A stretch of 64,000 nucleotides of DNA. It comes from Ashinkailepas kermadecensis (lineage: Eukaryota > Arthropoda > Thecostraca > Neolepadidae). A program made the position numbers and the translations under genes. Location of the stretch: assembly GCA_034440615.1 (NCBI GenBank), contig JAOTOM010004863.1, forward strand, positions 321,001-385,000, in the 5' to 3' direction. Of this stretch, positions 34,316 to 45,505 are shown piece by piece. Under the pieces are notes generated by a model. The model searched no databases and had not been told where the DNA came from. It saw nothing but the letters and a program-made list of their open reading frames with translations. How positions within the stretch are numbered: the first letter of the stretch is position 1; every line of letters begins with the position of its first letter.

Positions 34316-35852
34316 CACGGCGGTTGGCTTGGCAGGAACGCCGTTCGACACACCATGGAGAGAGTGCCGCTTCCTTGTAGTCGCGTGTATGGCCGCGGTG
34401 GCGGGGGTGGAGCTTCAAAGAAGCTGCTGGGAGGGTTCAGCAATGTTGTGGCTGACGAAGGTGAACCGCATGGCGGAAACTGGCCCGTGTTGTTTCATGT
34501 TGAAATGCCTAATTATTGTACAGGCTCAACCGAACATTGAACATTGGGATGGGGGCTGGAGCTCCTTCAGAAATTTGAGGCTCTGCTTGTGTCTGGTGGT
34601 TTTAATACGCGGAATCTTTCTAGGAAAGCTGCTATTACAAATTGAACTGTTGGCCTCGATGTTGTGAATCTGAATAAATCAAATAAGTTTAAATGTAAAT
34701 GCAATTCAATTGACAGATGGTTGGTATTGCAGCTGTGAAAGTTGGTACTGTGCTTCCCGCACTAGCAATGTCAAGTGATCCACACGCAGCAGGTTCGGTG
34801 TTTCTTGAATTTCTCAGATTATTTGCTACTCTTTGAATGGTGACAGAATTTTTCGGTTTAAATAGCCACATCGAACCATATGTTGCCGTAGGAGGGTATC
34901 AGCTGGTTTGATTGGTATGTTTTGAGATGGAATCATTGTCAATGGCATAAGCTTCAATGGCGCTCTTTTTGTGCACGTAGGATTCACAGTAATGCTTCTA
35001 TATTGGTGTATTGCATGCTCCGCTACTCCTCTCCACCCCAACCCCAGTCAGCGCAGGCATCCTAGGGACGAGTAGACATATCATCTACCGCATCGGCACC
35101 AGGGAGCTGTGATCCTCCCGGCAGCAATGTTCTGGACAGGAAGTACAGCCCCGAGCTTGCTCGGCACGCTGAAGGAATGTGGTCTGGCCATCATCCAGGC
35201 TGGACGAAATCCCCGCCGCAGCCGCTGGACCTGCAGCCGATTATGTGCTTCCGGTTGGTTGGTTGGGGGGGGGGGGATCTTACCGAAGGCCGTGAGGTCT
35301 GGTACGCGGCAACGCTGGCCGTCGGCACCTGGCGCACCGCCTGGCCTCCCGAGCACAGTAATGGGACCCACCTCCAGCTTCAGTGCCATTAGCAGGCCCA
35401 CCACTCACACCGACTGCAGACCGTAAGCGGATGCGTGTTTCGCCACCGCCTGAAGGGCGTGGTCTCCGGCGCCGCTCCCACTCTGAGTCGCCGGTGACGA
35501 GGTGCCCACCTGCGCGCCTGGACGTCCGGCACAGACGTCCGCCGTGACCGGAATGTGTGTCACGCGTGTCATATGCCATGTCAAACAGCTGACACTTTAA
35601 CAGAGTCGGTATGCGGGGAGATGTACCGCAGCATAGCACCGTTCTACCGTGATCGTACCACAGACGTGCCGTGAAATGTCTTCCTGTGGGCGTCGTATGA
35701 CCTTCGCAGTTGATGACCTTGAAGTACAAGTAACTAATTTACTCGTGAATAATCATGCATGGGTTATTTGTAATGTTTGCATGCACGATACAGGTGCCAT
35801 ACAGCGTATCTATGGGTTCTAATAACTACGCAATACAGGATCTCACTGCAGA
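34316..35852. other. Unassigned DNA
   Basis: No recognised gene or repeat family. A poly(G) run lies near 35266. GC content is higher at 35100-35560. Confidence 0.4.
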
Positions 35853-35861
35853 GGTCCTAAC

Positions 35862-35922
35862 CCCTGGGCGCTAAATGACCAACCAGTCGGTGCGCCCCGA
35901 CACCCACACGTTCAATCAATCC
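35862..35922 (+). mobile_element. Hairpin mini-retroelement copy 2 (61 bp) with 9-bp target duplication
   Basis: ggtcctaac at 35853-35861 is repeated at 35923-35931. The insert begins ccctGGGCGCTAAATGACC and its stem closes with GTGCGCCC (hairpin 35866-35897). The tail acacccacacgttcaatcaa has drifted from the consensus. Confidence 0.8.
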
Positions 35923-35931
35923 GGTCCTAAC

Positions 35932-36529
35932 TAACCACTTGTGAAATCCTCCAACGTCATAGTGGGTGGAACTTGATCATGCTGGGTGGAACTTGATGCT
36001 GCATGACCTTTGCAGTCGACGCCCCCCCCCCCCCCGTGATATGGAACAGGATAATTTTTTAGAACCTCTGATGCCCACCTTTTCTCATCGTAAGCTTAAA
36101 CTGGCACATATTATGACACCGTTTTCCAAATGTATAGTGGCTGCCATTTCCTTATCACAGTAACGAGACAACTAGGTTTTAAGCGTAATTTGTGCGCATA
36201 TTGCACCGTAGTTAAATTGCCTGTAATTGCCTGCGAGGTAACCCAGCTTCTTTGTTCGCAATTTTGGCTAGCTTATCGATGCCATGCAGCTTTGTTCCAG
36301 CTCTACGGTTGTTCAATCGATATCTGAACGGTTCCGAACCAGCTGTGTTCTGTTAGGTGTGTGCTACAGCAGCATTTTGCCATCGGTATGTTCACGATGT
36401 CCACACCGAATACCAGGCCGTTCTCAATCACAGCCTTTGCCATTCGGGGCTCGAACTGATCGCCGGTGACGTTTTTCTTTCTGTGCTCCAAACCTCATCA
36501 TGGAATCATGAACCCAAAGCGTGACATCA
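35932..36529. other. Unassigned DNA
   Basis: A small duplication gggtggaacttgat lies at 35963-35997 and a poly(C) tract at 36024. No gene recognised. Confidence 0.4.
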
Positions 36530-36930
36530 ATAACGCCGGCGGCGACGCGGCGTGCGCCGGCATTACGGCCGCCGCTCGCGCGCCGCCTCGGGGCGCGTCG
36601 GGCCGTCCACGCCGGCAGTATCGACCCGGGCGGCGCGGCGGTCGGCGGCGCACCGCCTCTCGGCGCGAGGTCAGGTGCGTGGCTGACCCTGACAGCGCCC
36701 CGAGACGTCCGCGTCGTCAGATCTTGCCGCTGCGGCGCGTCAGATCGGGCCGCGTGGCCGTCTGCACGTGCCGACGTGGGCGGCGCCTTCTCGGGCGGCG
36801 GCGACGGCCGCCGGCAGATCAATAGCCGCCGCGCGATTGTGTGCCGGTGTGCTCTGTGGGCGGTGACGCGCGCGGAGCGGTTGCACACGGGCGGTCGGCG
36901 ATTGGCGAACCGGCGCCGGCGCCGGGACAG
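36530..36930. promoter_or_regulatory. CpG island candidate
   Basis: Very high density of CG dinucleotides (gcggcgtgcgccggcattac, gccgccgctcgcgcgccgcc) compared with both flanks. All six frames are largely open because of composition. If methylation depletes CpG in this genome, the segment marks an unmethylated promoter-like region. A nearby transcription start cannot be shown. Confidence 0.5.
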
Positions 36931-38109
36931 CTGACGTTCTCATCGCCGAGTGAGGTCTGTCACCGCGATGTTTGTCTGCCGCTGGTCTGATTTGGTTGTC
37001 TGGTGTTGAACTGAATGCATGTTCCTGATATTTTGTTCTGGTGTCATGCTGCCGAGATTTGTTGACTGCTCGGCTAGGTTTTGGCGACATTTCCGTGATT
37101 ACCTGCAGTAGCTTGGCATGGTATTCAGCGTGTGTCAATTTTCCCTGGTCTTCATGCGATATAACCTCTTGTTTTTCGCTGTTTTGGGGTGTTTTGTAGA
37201 CCCATATCGGAACCATGTCGCACATTTAATTGCATTGATGCTCTCGATGAGTCATTTATACTTTGCATTTGAAGATTTTTCATCTTATCATTTCGCAGAA
37301 AGTTTGCTTGTTGAAATATTTTAAACTCAATGATCATCAAAAATTATGTGGGAAGACGGATGTTCACGACATTCCTTTCTTTCCTGTCCTTCCAGCATGC
37401 ATTCATATTCGCACGACTTTATTGCACCCCTACCTACGGTTTTCTTGACCGGTTGTGTCATTGTATCGTGTGTCTCCAACGACCCGATCTGTTAAGACAT
37501 ATGAATGCACTGAGAACACCAATGTATTATCCTGCAGTAGAACGTCCATCATATCGTATCGCAGCGAGATGGAGTCCGGCGTAGGCAGCCATTGAGTTAC
37601 TCTCCAGACCATCCTCGGTGACGGACAGACTCAATTCCAACGTCGTTACGAAAACTCTGCCAAGACCATATCACACGCCCCACAGTGGTCCGATAAGGTC
37701 TGCATAGCTTGTGGCGGCGACATTAATAGATCGAGTGACCGAAGAGCGAAGAGAAGCAGCGCGGCAGCGAATAGTAAATTACCAGTACTTTTCCCAACCT
37801 CAAATATGAGTGCTGTACAGCAGCATGGTGTCAGCTGGATGGGAATTTGAAGCATGCGATGCCAACAATTCTGCGTTCCTTCTGCCAAGACGTCTTCACG
37901 GCCGACCGCATCGTACAGACACATTTCTCAATTACAACTCCTGAGGACGGGCCGCGCCATCTTGCGGTTCTTCCCTGTCGCTAATGTTTAGTTTGAGTGT
38001 GTCCTCCGGCCTCAATGTGTTGTTTTTCTAGACTAACCGGCGGGGACGTTCGTTCGTTGGGTCGTGCCAGTGCCATAGGTGTGGAGACTACCACGTCTCG
38101 GAGTGTAGA
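36931..38109. other. Unassigned DNA
   Basis: No gene, array or RNA recognised. Confidence 0.4.
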
Positions 38110-38408
38110 GTCTGTGCCACAGCTTTATCTGTATAGACCGTACCACGGCTATAGGTGTAAGGACCGTGTCACGGCTATATGTGTAGGGACCGTGTCACGG
38201 CTATATGCGTAGGGACCGTACCCCGGCTATAAATGTAGGCACCGTGCCACAGCTATAGGTGTAGGGGCCGTGCCGCGGCTATATGTGTAGGGCCCGTGCC
38301 CCGGCTATAAATGTAGGCACCGTGCCACAGCTTGTAGGGGCCGTGCCGCGGCTATATCCGTAGGGACCGTACCACGGCTATAGTTGTAAGGACCGTACCG
38401 CGGCTGTG
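38110..38408. repeat. 26-bp minisatellite, about 11 copies
   Basis: Unit accgtgtcacggctatatgt plus gtaggg. Three variant types (cacggctatatg, cccggctataaatg, cacagctataggtg) recur in order, giving a higher-order period. One copy is truncated near 38330. Confidence 0.9.
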
Positions 38409-38521
38409 TAGTCGCCAGCCAGCTCGAACGCGCACGCCCTGCGTCAAGTAGCAGCCATTGCTCCACTTTAGACGGCCGTGCTGAGCCAAGCCTGCTCGCC
38501 GCCGTGGCCCTGCGCCAGCTG

Positions 38522-38996
38522 CGCCGCTATCGTCGCCGTTCAGAGTGCTGCGTCGCTATGTCGCCGTTTTCAGGGTGCTGCGCCGCTATCGTCGCCGTTC
38601 AGTGCTGCGTCGCTATCGTCGCCGTTCAGTGCTGCGTCGCTATCGTCGCCGTCCAGGGTGCTGCGTCGCTATCGTCGCCGTTCAGAGTGCTGCGTCGCTA
38701 TCGTCGCCGTTCAGTGCTGCGTCGCTATCGTCGCCGTTCAGAGTGCTGCGTCGCTATCGTCACCGCTCCGAGTACTGCGTCGCTACCGTCGCCGTTCAGT
38801 GCTGCGTCGCTATCGTCGCCGTCCAGGGTGCTGCGCCGCTATCGTCGCCGTTCAGAGTGCTGCGTCGCTATCGTCACCGCTCCGAGTACTGCGTCGCTAT
38901 CGTCGCCATTCGGAGTGCTACGGCGCTATCGTCGCCGTTCAGAGTGTTGCGTCGTTATCGTCGTCGTTCAGAGTGCAGCATCGCTATCGTCAACAT
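38522..38996. repeat. 29/26-bp minisatellite
   Basis: Unit gtgctgcgtcgctatcgtcg plus ccgttcaga, with and without a three-base agt at the junction. Simple Arg/Ser/Cys peptides in all plus frames are repeat artefacts. Confidence 0.93.
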
Positions 38997-39209
38997 ATGT
39001 CATTGTCATCAGTCTAAAATGTGTGTCCGTGATGTTTGAGAGGCCAGGCGAACCTTCCCGCCTGCCGTATCTCCCCTGTACACCGGGGAGATTATTTGTC
39101 CACCATTTGAGACTCTCAGTCAGGCCATTGTCGGAGACTTCTGGTCAGTAAGTCGATTGGTCATCGCTGGAAGCTGTCACTCAGTTGATCAGTCTTCCAC
39201 TACGTCAGC

Positions 39210-39300
39210 CTGCCCGTCGGTCGGTCGGTCGGTCGGTCGGTCGGTCGGTCGGTCGGTCGGTCGGTCGATCGATCGATCGATTGGTCGGTCGGTCGGTCGT
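39210..39300. repeat. (CGGT)n microsatellite
   Basis: Tetranucleotide cggt repeated about 14 times, then cgat four times, then cggt again. Confidence 0.95.
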
Positions 39301-39599
39301 CCAGTCGTTCGGTTGCTCGGCCGTTTGGTCTGTCGCAACCGGAAACTGCTGCATCGTCTCAGGTCCGTCACCGAAAACTGCGGCGTGTGTCGACTGACGG
39401 CTGTACCACAGCCGAACCGCTGCAAAATGAAGGCCGTCAAAACACCAATTACATGGTGGAAACACCCGCGTCCGCCTTCCCTGTGTTGTGCATCGTACAA
39501 AGAGTGTTGATGTATCCTCTGAGCGGCAGATGCGCTGGTGGTCCGATACGCCCTGCTGTTGTCCATTATCGAACTTCGAGCGAGCAACTCCTCGAGCGT
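39301..39599. other. Spacer between arrays
   Basis: About 300 bp with no recognised feature. Confidence 0.4.
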
Positions 39600-40235
39600 T
39601 GTCTCCATGGTTGGACCAGCACCTCAGCCGTTGTCCCCAGGGTTGGACCAGCACCTCACCCGTTGTCTGCATGGTTGGACCAGCACCTCAGTCGTCGTCT
39701 CCATGGTTGGACCAGCACCCCAGCCGTTGTCTGCATGGTTGGACCAGCACCCCAGCCGTTGTCTCCATGGATGGACCAGCACCCCAGCCGTTGTCGGCAA
39801 GGTTGGACCAGCACCTCAGCCGTTGTCTGCATGGTTGGACCAGCACCTCAGCCGTTGTCTGCATGGTTGACCAGCACCTCAGCCGTCGTCTCCATGGTTG
39901 GACCAGCACCTCAGTCGTTGTCTCCATGGTTGGACCAGCACCTCAGCCGTTGTCTGCAAGGTTGGACCAGCACCTCAGCCGTTGTCTCCAGGGTTGGACC
40001 AGCACCTCAGCCGTTGTCTCCATGGTTGGACCAGCACCTCAGCCGTTGTCTGCATGGTTGACCAGCACCTCAGCCGTCGTCTCCAAGGTTGGACCAGCAC
40101 CTCAGCCGTTGTCTTCAAGGCTGGACGAGCACCTCAGCCGTTGTCTGCAAGGTTGGACAAGCACCTCAGCCGTTGTCTCCAGGGTTAGACCAACATCTCA
40201 GCCGTTGTCTCCAGGATTGGACCAACATCTCAGCC
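39600..40235. repeat. 32-bp minisatellite, about 20 copies
   Basis: Unit gttggaccagcacctcagcc plus gttgtctccatg. The length is not a multiple of three, so any one frame cycles through three peptide registers per 96 bp; none contains a stop, giving a 370-codon artefactual frame. Variants are ccatgg, gcatgg, gcaagg and ccaggg, and two copies lack one g. Confidence 0.96.
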
Positions 40236-40730
40236 GGTATTCCCGTGCGACGCTCCTGCCGCTGCGCTGGAGTCCCGCCTCCCGGTTCGATTACCCCGCA
40301 CATATAGACGTGATTAATCCTGCTGCTAATAACATGCACCAGAGACGAGGTCCTGCTCAACCTCGGCGGCACTGGCCGAGGTTGTGCGCAACATACAATA
40401 ACTGTGTGGGCGGGTCTTTGGCGCTGCGCATCCGCACTCCCGGCCCGCGCGAGTCCCTTAATCGGCACTCCCGACCTCCCGACCTCCCGACCCATGGGGG
40501 TCACGTAATCCGCCCTTCCGACATGTGCGCGTCTGATATTAGCTGCCCACCCGATCCATGCGAGTCTCTGAAGCTGCCCACCCGACCGGTGCGAGTCTGA
40601 AGCCGTCGACCCGACATGTGCGGGTCGCTAAAGCCAGTGCGGGTCGCTAAACAATTCGTCCCATCCATATGCATTGTGCAGCCACAAAACGACCATGCGC
40701 CCCGGCCAACTAGCCCACGAAGCCTTCGGT
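40236..40730. other. Spacer, GC-rich
   Basis: Short duplications only (ccgacctcccgacctcccga at 40469; gtgcgggtcgctaaa at 40618-40650). No gene seen. Confidence 0.45.
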
Positions 40731-40962
40731 CCCCGCATGGCCTCGCTGCCGCCGTCACTGACGGGTCTGCCCACTGTCCCCGCATGGCCTCGCTGCCGCC
40801 GTCACTGACGGGTCTGCCCACTGTCCCCGCATGGCCTCGCTGCCGCCGTCACTGACGGGTCTGCCCACTGTCCCCGCATGGCCTCGCTGCCGCCGTCACT
40901 GACGGGTCTGCCCACTGTCCCCGCATGGCCTCGCTGCCGCCGTCACTGACGGGTCTGCCCAC
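40731..40962. repeat. 47-bp minisatellite, 5 copies
   Basis: Five virtually identical copies of ccccgcatggcctcgctgcc, gccgtcactgacgggtctgc, ccactgt (starts at 40731, 40778, 40825, 40872, 40919). The near identity implies recent expansion. Confidence 0.97.
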
Positions 40963-41479
40963 AGGATGCCCTCGTTGACAGTGCGCAGTGTCCTGGTGGT
41001 GATTCTGCTTGTCATGGGGCGAAGCTGTGACGGATAGGCCGCCGTTACAACGGGGAGGGGGAGGGGCGAGTGGTGCTCACAGTGGCTGGCTCCGATATGA
41101 GTGCTGGGGGCGTGATGTGGGGCTGAGGGGCGTGATGTTCCGGTAAGCGCGATGATCAGGTGAATTGCTGGTAGCTCATGCATAGGTGTGCCATTTCGAC
41201 ATGATGACGTGGCACCAAGCCCCGTGATGATTAAGAGCGGATTTATAGTCAGTATGACTGTTCTGGCACATGCACTTGCATTTAAGAAAAAAGTAATTAT
41301 TATGGAGGGTGCGTACATGTATGACGCACCACTGATGCTATCGATGCCTCTGATTAACCAATAACCAGGAAGCGAAATTGCTGATAATTTTTCCTCTCGC
41401 ATTAATTGATCCGCAATGAAAATGGAGTGGAAGTGGCAGGCTGCTTCTCCGACAACCGACTTCACTCCTGCCCACTGTA
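40963..41479. other. Unassigned DNA
   Basis: A minus-strand frame of about 155 codons (41000-41465) is open and predicts hydrophobic stretches, but I recognise no family. A frame of this length is expected by chance in a window of this size. Confidence 0.35.
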
Positions 41480-42109
41480 GTGCGGCTCTTTGATGTACCC
41501 GGCGCTCCTATGTGGCCTGACCCGGATACAGTTCGGCTGCAGGAGCCTGAGACAGTGGCGAGCCTGGACGAGACCGGGGCAGCAGTGGAATCCCCAGTGA
41601 GGCGGTCTGTTATCCAGCCTCGAGACGTGGTCCGATTGTTGACGTTTGGGCGGGATTTTTGTCAGACGATCCTGTCACGTGCGCCTTGGCCTAGTGAGGC
41701 CACGTGCTGGATGTTAAAGCGCGTTTCGCATCCAGATGCTGAGCAAAACTTAAGACAGTCTGCACGGTTGCAAAAGTCGCTGAAGCTGATGTCGACCAAG
41801 CATGCGTCGACGATGGAAGTTCGGATGAAGCCGTCCGGTGCTGGCCTCAGCAGGCCCTGCTGGGAAGCGCAGCGATTCGTGCTGATGCCGCACATGCCCC
41901 GGGAGGCGGATGCCCGGCGCAGACTGTGTGGCCAAGTTGAGGCGGATGCCCGGCGCAGACTGTGTGGCCAAGTTGAGGCGGATGCCCGGCGCAGACTGTG
42001 TGGCCAAGTTGGCGGCCACCCCGCTCAGCTGGTCCGGAATCTCATCAGGCACGGTCCAATTGGCTCGGTGCCTGATGAGATTCTCTCTCCGTCTCCGTCC
42101 GAGAGGTGA
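41480..42109 (+). CDS. Open frame of 209 codons, unknown, low support
   Basis: ATG at 41480, TGA ending at 42109. The first two thirds have no repeat and no recognised domain. Residues about 142-177 are three copies of EADARRRLCGQV encoded by a 36-bp tandem repeat. The C-terminal part is encoded across a palindrome (42037-42083). No splice or promoter context was found. It could be an exon-like fragment or chance. Confidence 0.15.
   Translation: MRLFDVPGAPMWPDPDTVRLQEPETVASLDETGAAVESPVRRSVIQPRDVVRLLTFGRDFCQTILSRAPWPSEATCWMLKRVSHPDAEQNLRQSARLQKSLKLMSTKHASTMEVRMKPSGAGLSRPCWEAQRFVLMPHMPREADARRRLCGQVEADARRRLCGQVEADARRRLCGQVGGHPAQLVRNLIRHGPIGSVPDEILSPSPSER
41904..42011. repeat. 36-bp tandem repeat, 3 copies
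   Basis: Three perfect copies of gaggcggatgcccggcgcag plus actgtgtggccaagtt. Confidence 0.95.
42037..42083. repeat. Perfect 16-bp inverted repeat
   Basis: gaatctcatcaggcac (42037-42052) and its exact reverse complement gtgcctgatgagattc (42068-42083) enclose a 15-bp loop. Strong hairpin potential in DNA or RNA. Confidence 0.95.
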
Positions 42110-43134
42110 ACGGTGTCGGCTGTCGGCGGTGACGTGTTTTGGCTCGTCGGAATGCTCGTCGGATTCTTCGTGCTGTTTGGTCCTGCTCTCTCCAAGGATT
42201 AAGGAGATGGTGGAGCGTTGTCGTGGCATGGAGTGAGTGGCGAAAATATGCATAGTGCATCACCTCTCTCGTTGGCATTTGATGATTCTGTGAGTGGTGT
42301 GCTTTTCTATTAATTTATGTTCTTCAATTTTTCGGTAGTTCTTTTTCTGGTCCTTGGTCATAATGCATTGGCAAAGTCGTCTTGCCCACCCTTGCATTCA
42401 AAACCACCACCATCTTGACTTGTTCGTGTGTGTTAGTGTTTGGCTGGCATGTAAGCATCTTCGTTCTGAAGTTGTTATCCCGCTTCCTCTCTTCCGTCAG
42501 ATTCTCACATTCCCCATCCCCCTTCCCCGTCTCGGGAATGGGGTGTCGTCAAGGACCCGTGATACCTTATAGCAGGTGTAACCTTATAACAGGTGATTGC
42601 CATCGTAAGCAGGTGTGCAATTGCCTTGAGTTTGTTTTATTGTTTCACATCTTTTCGACAGGTGCAACAATTGCGGTGCTTATTTCTGCTGGGTGAAATT
42701 GCGGGTTGAACCCTTTGGCCACGGCATCAATATTGAGCAGTGGTAGGAGGTCGGGTTCTTATCTCGCATGTAGATTGCCCGGTTAATGTTGCATTGCACA
42801 TATGCATGGCGGCTAGCATTATCGAAGCACTTCCAATTTGCACACGGTCGATGCCTATGGAATTATTGTACATGCAAGAGGGAGTGATAGGACTGGGGCA
42901 GATCTGAAGGAGCAGAGCCTAAAACACAGGGAATGCCCGATACCTTCTGAGCGATCGAAATACGCCGTGATGCTTCATTGAGCTTACGGGCCCCTCAATT
43001 GGATCACAAATCGGGTCTGGGGTGCGGCGGGGAAGTTTGATCCAACCTTCCACCCCCCCCCCCCTCCCCTATCCAACCTAAAAATGAAGAGGTGGACATA
43101 TGAGGGTCAGTCACCAGGACAACTTGATGGAAAT
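42110..43134. other. Unassigned DNA
   Basis: No gene or RNA recognised. A poly(C) tract lies near 43052. Confidence 0.4.
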
Positions 43135-43149
43135 TGGTATATTTTCCGT

Positions 43150-43208
43150 TGGGCGCTATATGACCATGGTAATCTATTCGCCCTTTAAACCCAAATAACT
43201 AACTAACG
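43150..43208 (+). mobile_element. Hairpin mini-retroelement copy 3 (about 59 bp)
   Basis: The insert begins tGGGCGCTATATGACC, its stem closes with TCGCCC (hairpin 43151-43183), and it ends in aaacccaaataactaactaa. tggtatatttt (43135-43145) and tgatatatttt (43209-43219) are an 11-bp direct repeat with one mismatch. The inner GACC...GGT pairing is partly lost. Confidence 0.75.
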
Positions 43209-43219
43209 TGATATATTTT

Positions 43220-43667
43220 GTCGTAATTTTCCATTGTTTGTCCCCCGCTATCTTCCCCGCCCCCCCCACTCCAAACACGGAAAGCTGACGATTCTAGCTG
43301 GGGTCGGTATCTGACAGTGCCTCCTATCAGGCCTGGGGTCTCCTGCGAGGTTTCATATCGGGTTTTAACCCCTCCATGGAGTCCCAATACGGCTATTCAG
43401 TCATCCTTTCGGGCGGTTTGAGCTTCCCGTCTGATAAGGAAGGCCGCTCGTTGAGTTCCTCCAAGGTGTCTCCACGTCAGAGGCATATCCAGACGTCGTA
43501 TCCACTGGTAGACGCGGAACGCTCTTTTGCCGTCCTTAGCAAAATTACGATTATAAAATGTTTCGGCGACACCCATGGAGTCGACGTTGCAACGTATACA
43601 CGATACACCATGCACGATATAAATTAATGATATTTCATGTGATCGAAAAATGGGTCACGTAAGCACC
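43220..43667. other. Spacer before the 94-bp array
   Basis: No feature recognised. Confidence 0.4.
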
Positions 43668-45505
43668 GTCAAAGGTAGTCCACAGTCCATGGCAGGCCTA
43701 ACTCCGTGTGTAATCCACCATACCCAGCAGCGAGTAGTCAAAGGTAGTCCACAGTCCATGGCAGGCCTAACTCCGTGTGTAATCCACCATACCCAGCAGC
43801 GAGTAGTCAAAGGTAGTCCACAGTCCATGGCAGGCCTAACTCCGTGTGTAATCCACCATACCCAGCAGCGGACTCGCATGGGGCTGGTCGCCACTTGTAG
43901 TCAAAGGTAGTCCACAGTCCATGGCAGGCCTTACTCCGTGTGTAATCCACCATACCCAGCAGCGGACTCGCATGGGGCTGGTCGCCACTAGCAGTCAAAG
44001 GTAGTCCACAGTCCATGGCAGGCCTTACTCCGTGTGTAATCCACCATACCCAGCAGCGGACTCGCATGGGGCTGGTCGCCACTTGTAGTCAAAGGTAGTC
44101 CACAGTCCATGGCAGGCCTAACTCCGTGTGTAATCCACCATACCCAGCAGCGGACTCGCATGGGGCTGGTCGCCACTAGTAGTCAAAGGTAGTCCACAGT
44201 CCATGGCAGGCCTAACTCCGTGTGTAATCCACCATACCCAGCAGCGGACTCGCATGGGGCTGGTCGCCACTAGTAGTCAAAGGTAGTCCACAGTCCATGG
44301 CAGGCCTTACTCCGTGTGTAATCCACCATACCCAGCAGCGGACTCGCATGGGGCTGGTCGCCACTAGTAGTCAAAGGTAGTCCACAGTCCATGGCAGGCC
44401 TTACTCCGTGTGTAATCCACCATACCCAGCAGCGGACTCGCATGGGGCTGGTCGCCACTAGTAGTCAAAGGTAGTCCACAGTCCATGGCAGGCCTTACTC
44501 CGTGTGTAATCCACCATACCCAGCAGCGGACTCGCATGGGGCTGGTCGCCACTAGCAGTCAAAGGTAGTCCACAGTCCATGGCAGGCCTAACTCCGTGTG
44601 TAATCCACCATACCCAGCAGCGGACTCGCATGGGGCTGGTCGCCACTAGTAGTCAAAGGTAGTCCACAGTCCATGGCAGGCCTTACTCCGTGTGTAATCC
44701 ACCATACCCAGCAGCGGACTCGCATGGGGCTGGTCGCCACTTGTAGTCAAAGGTAGTCCACAGTCCATGGCAGGCCTAACTCCGTGTGTAATCCACCATA
44801 CCCAGCAGCGGACTCGCATGGGGCTGGTCGCCACTAGTAGTCAAAGGTAGTCCACAGTCCATGGCAGGCCTAACTCCGTGTGTAATCCACCATACCCAGC
44901 AGCGGACTCGCATGGGGCTGGTCGCCACTAGTAGTCAAAGGTAGTCCACAGTCCATGGCAGGCCTAACTCCGTGTGTAATCCACCATACCCAGCAGCGGA
45001 CTCGCATGGGGCTGGTCGCCACTAGTAGTCAAAGGTAGTCCACAGTCCATGGCAGGCCTAACTCCGTGTGTAATCCACCATACCCAGCAGCGGACTCGCA
45101 TGGGGCTGGTCGCCACTTGTAGTCAAAGGTAGTCCACAGTCCATGGCAGGCCTTACTCCGTGTGTAATCCACCATACCCAGCAGCGGACTCGCATGGGGC
45201 TGGTCGCCACTAGTAGTCAAAGGTAGTCCACAGTCCATGGCAGGCCTAACTCCGTGTGTAATCCACCATACCCAGCAGCGGACTCGCATGGGGCTGGTCG
45301 CCACTAGTAGTCAAAGGTAGTCCACAGTCCATGGCAGGCCTTACTCCGTGTGTAATCCACCATACCCAGCAGCGGACTCGCATGGGGCTGGTCGCCACTA
45401 GTAGTCAAAGGTAGTCCACAGTCCATGGCAGGCCTTACTCCGTGTGTAATCCACCATACCCAGCAGCGGACTCGCATGGGGCTGGTCGCCACTAGTAGTC
45501 AAAGC
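43668..45505. repeat. 94-bp minisatellite, about 20 copies, first units 69 bp
   Basis: Core: gtcaaaggtagtccacagtc, catggcaggcctaactccgt, gtgtaatccaccatacccag, cagcg. Most copies then have gactcgcatggggctggtcg plus ccactagta (94 bp in all). The first two junctions have only agta (69 bp), a clean 25-bp absence. Copies differ at two or three positions (cctaactcc/ccttactcc; ctagtagtc/cttgtagtc/ctagcagtc). Each copy contains an open minus-strand peptide; 94 is not a multiple of three, so the frames are artefacts. Confidence 0.98.

Noticed and set aside
33798..34667. 289-codon frame
   Set aside because: Crosses a 30-bp repeat and GC-rich DNA; no recognisable domain, overlapping open frames on the other strand.
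40896..41465. 189-codon minus-strand frame with hydrophobic stretches
   Set aside because: One third lies in a 47-bp repeat; a frame of the remaining length is expected by chance in 64 kb.
43668..45505. CRISPR-like array
   Set aside because: Head-to-tail minisatellite: spacers are not unique, no cas genes, animal-type sequence context.
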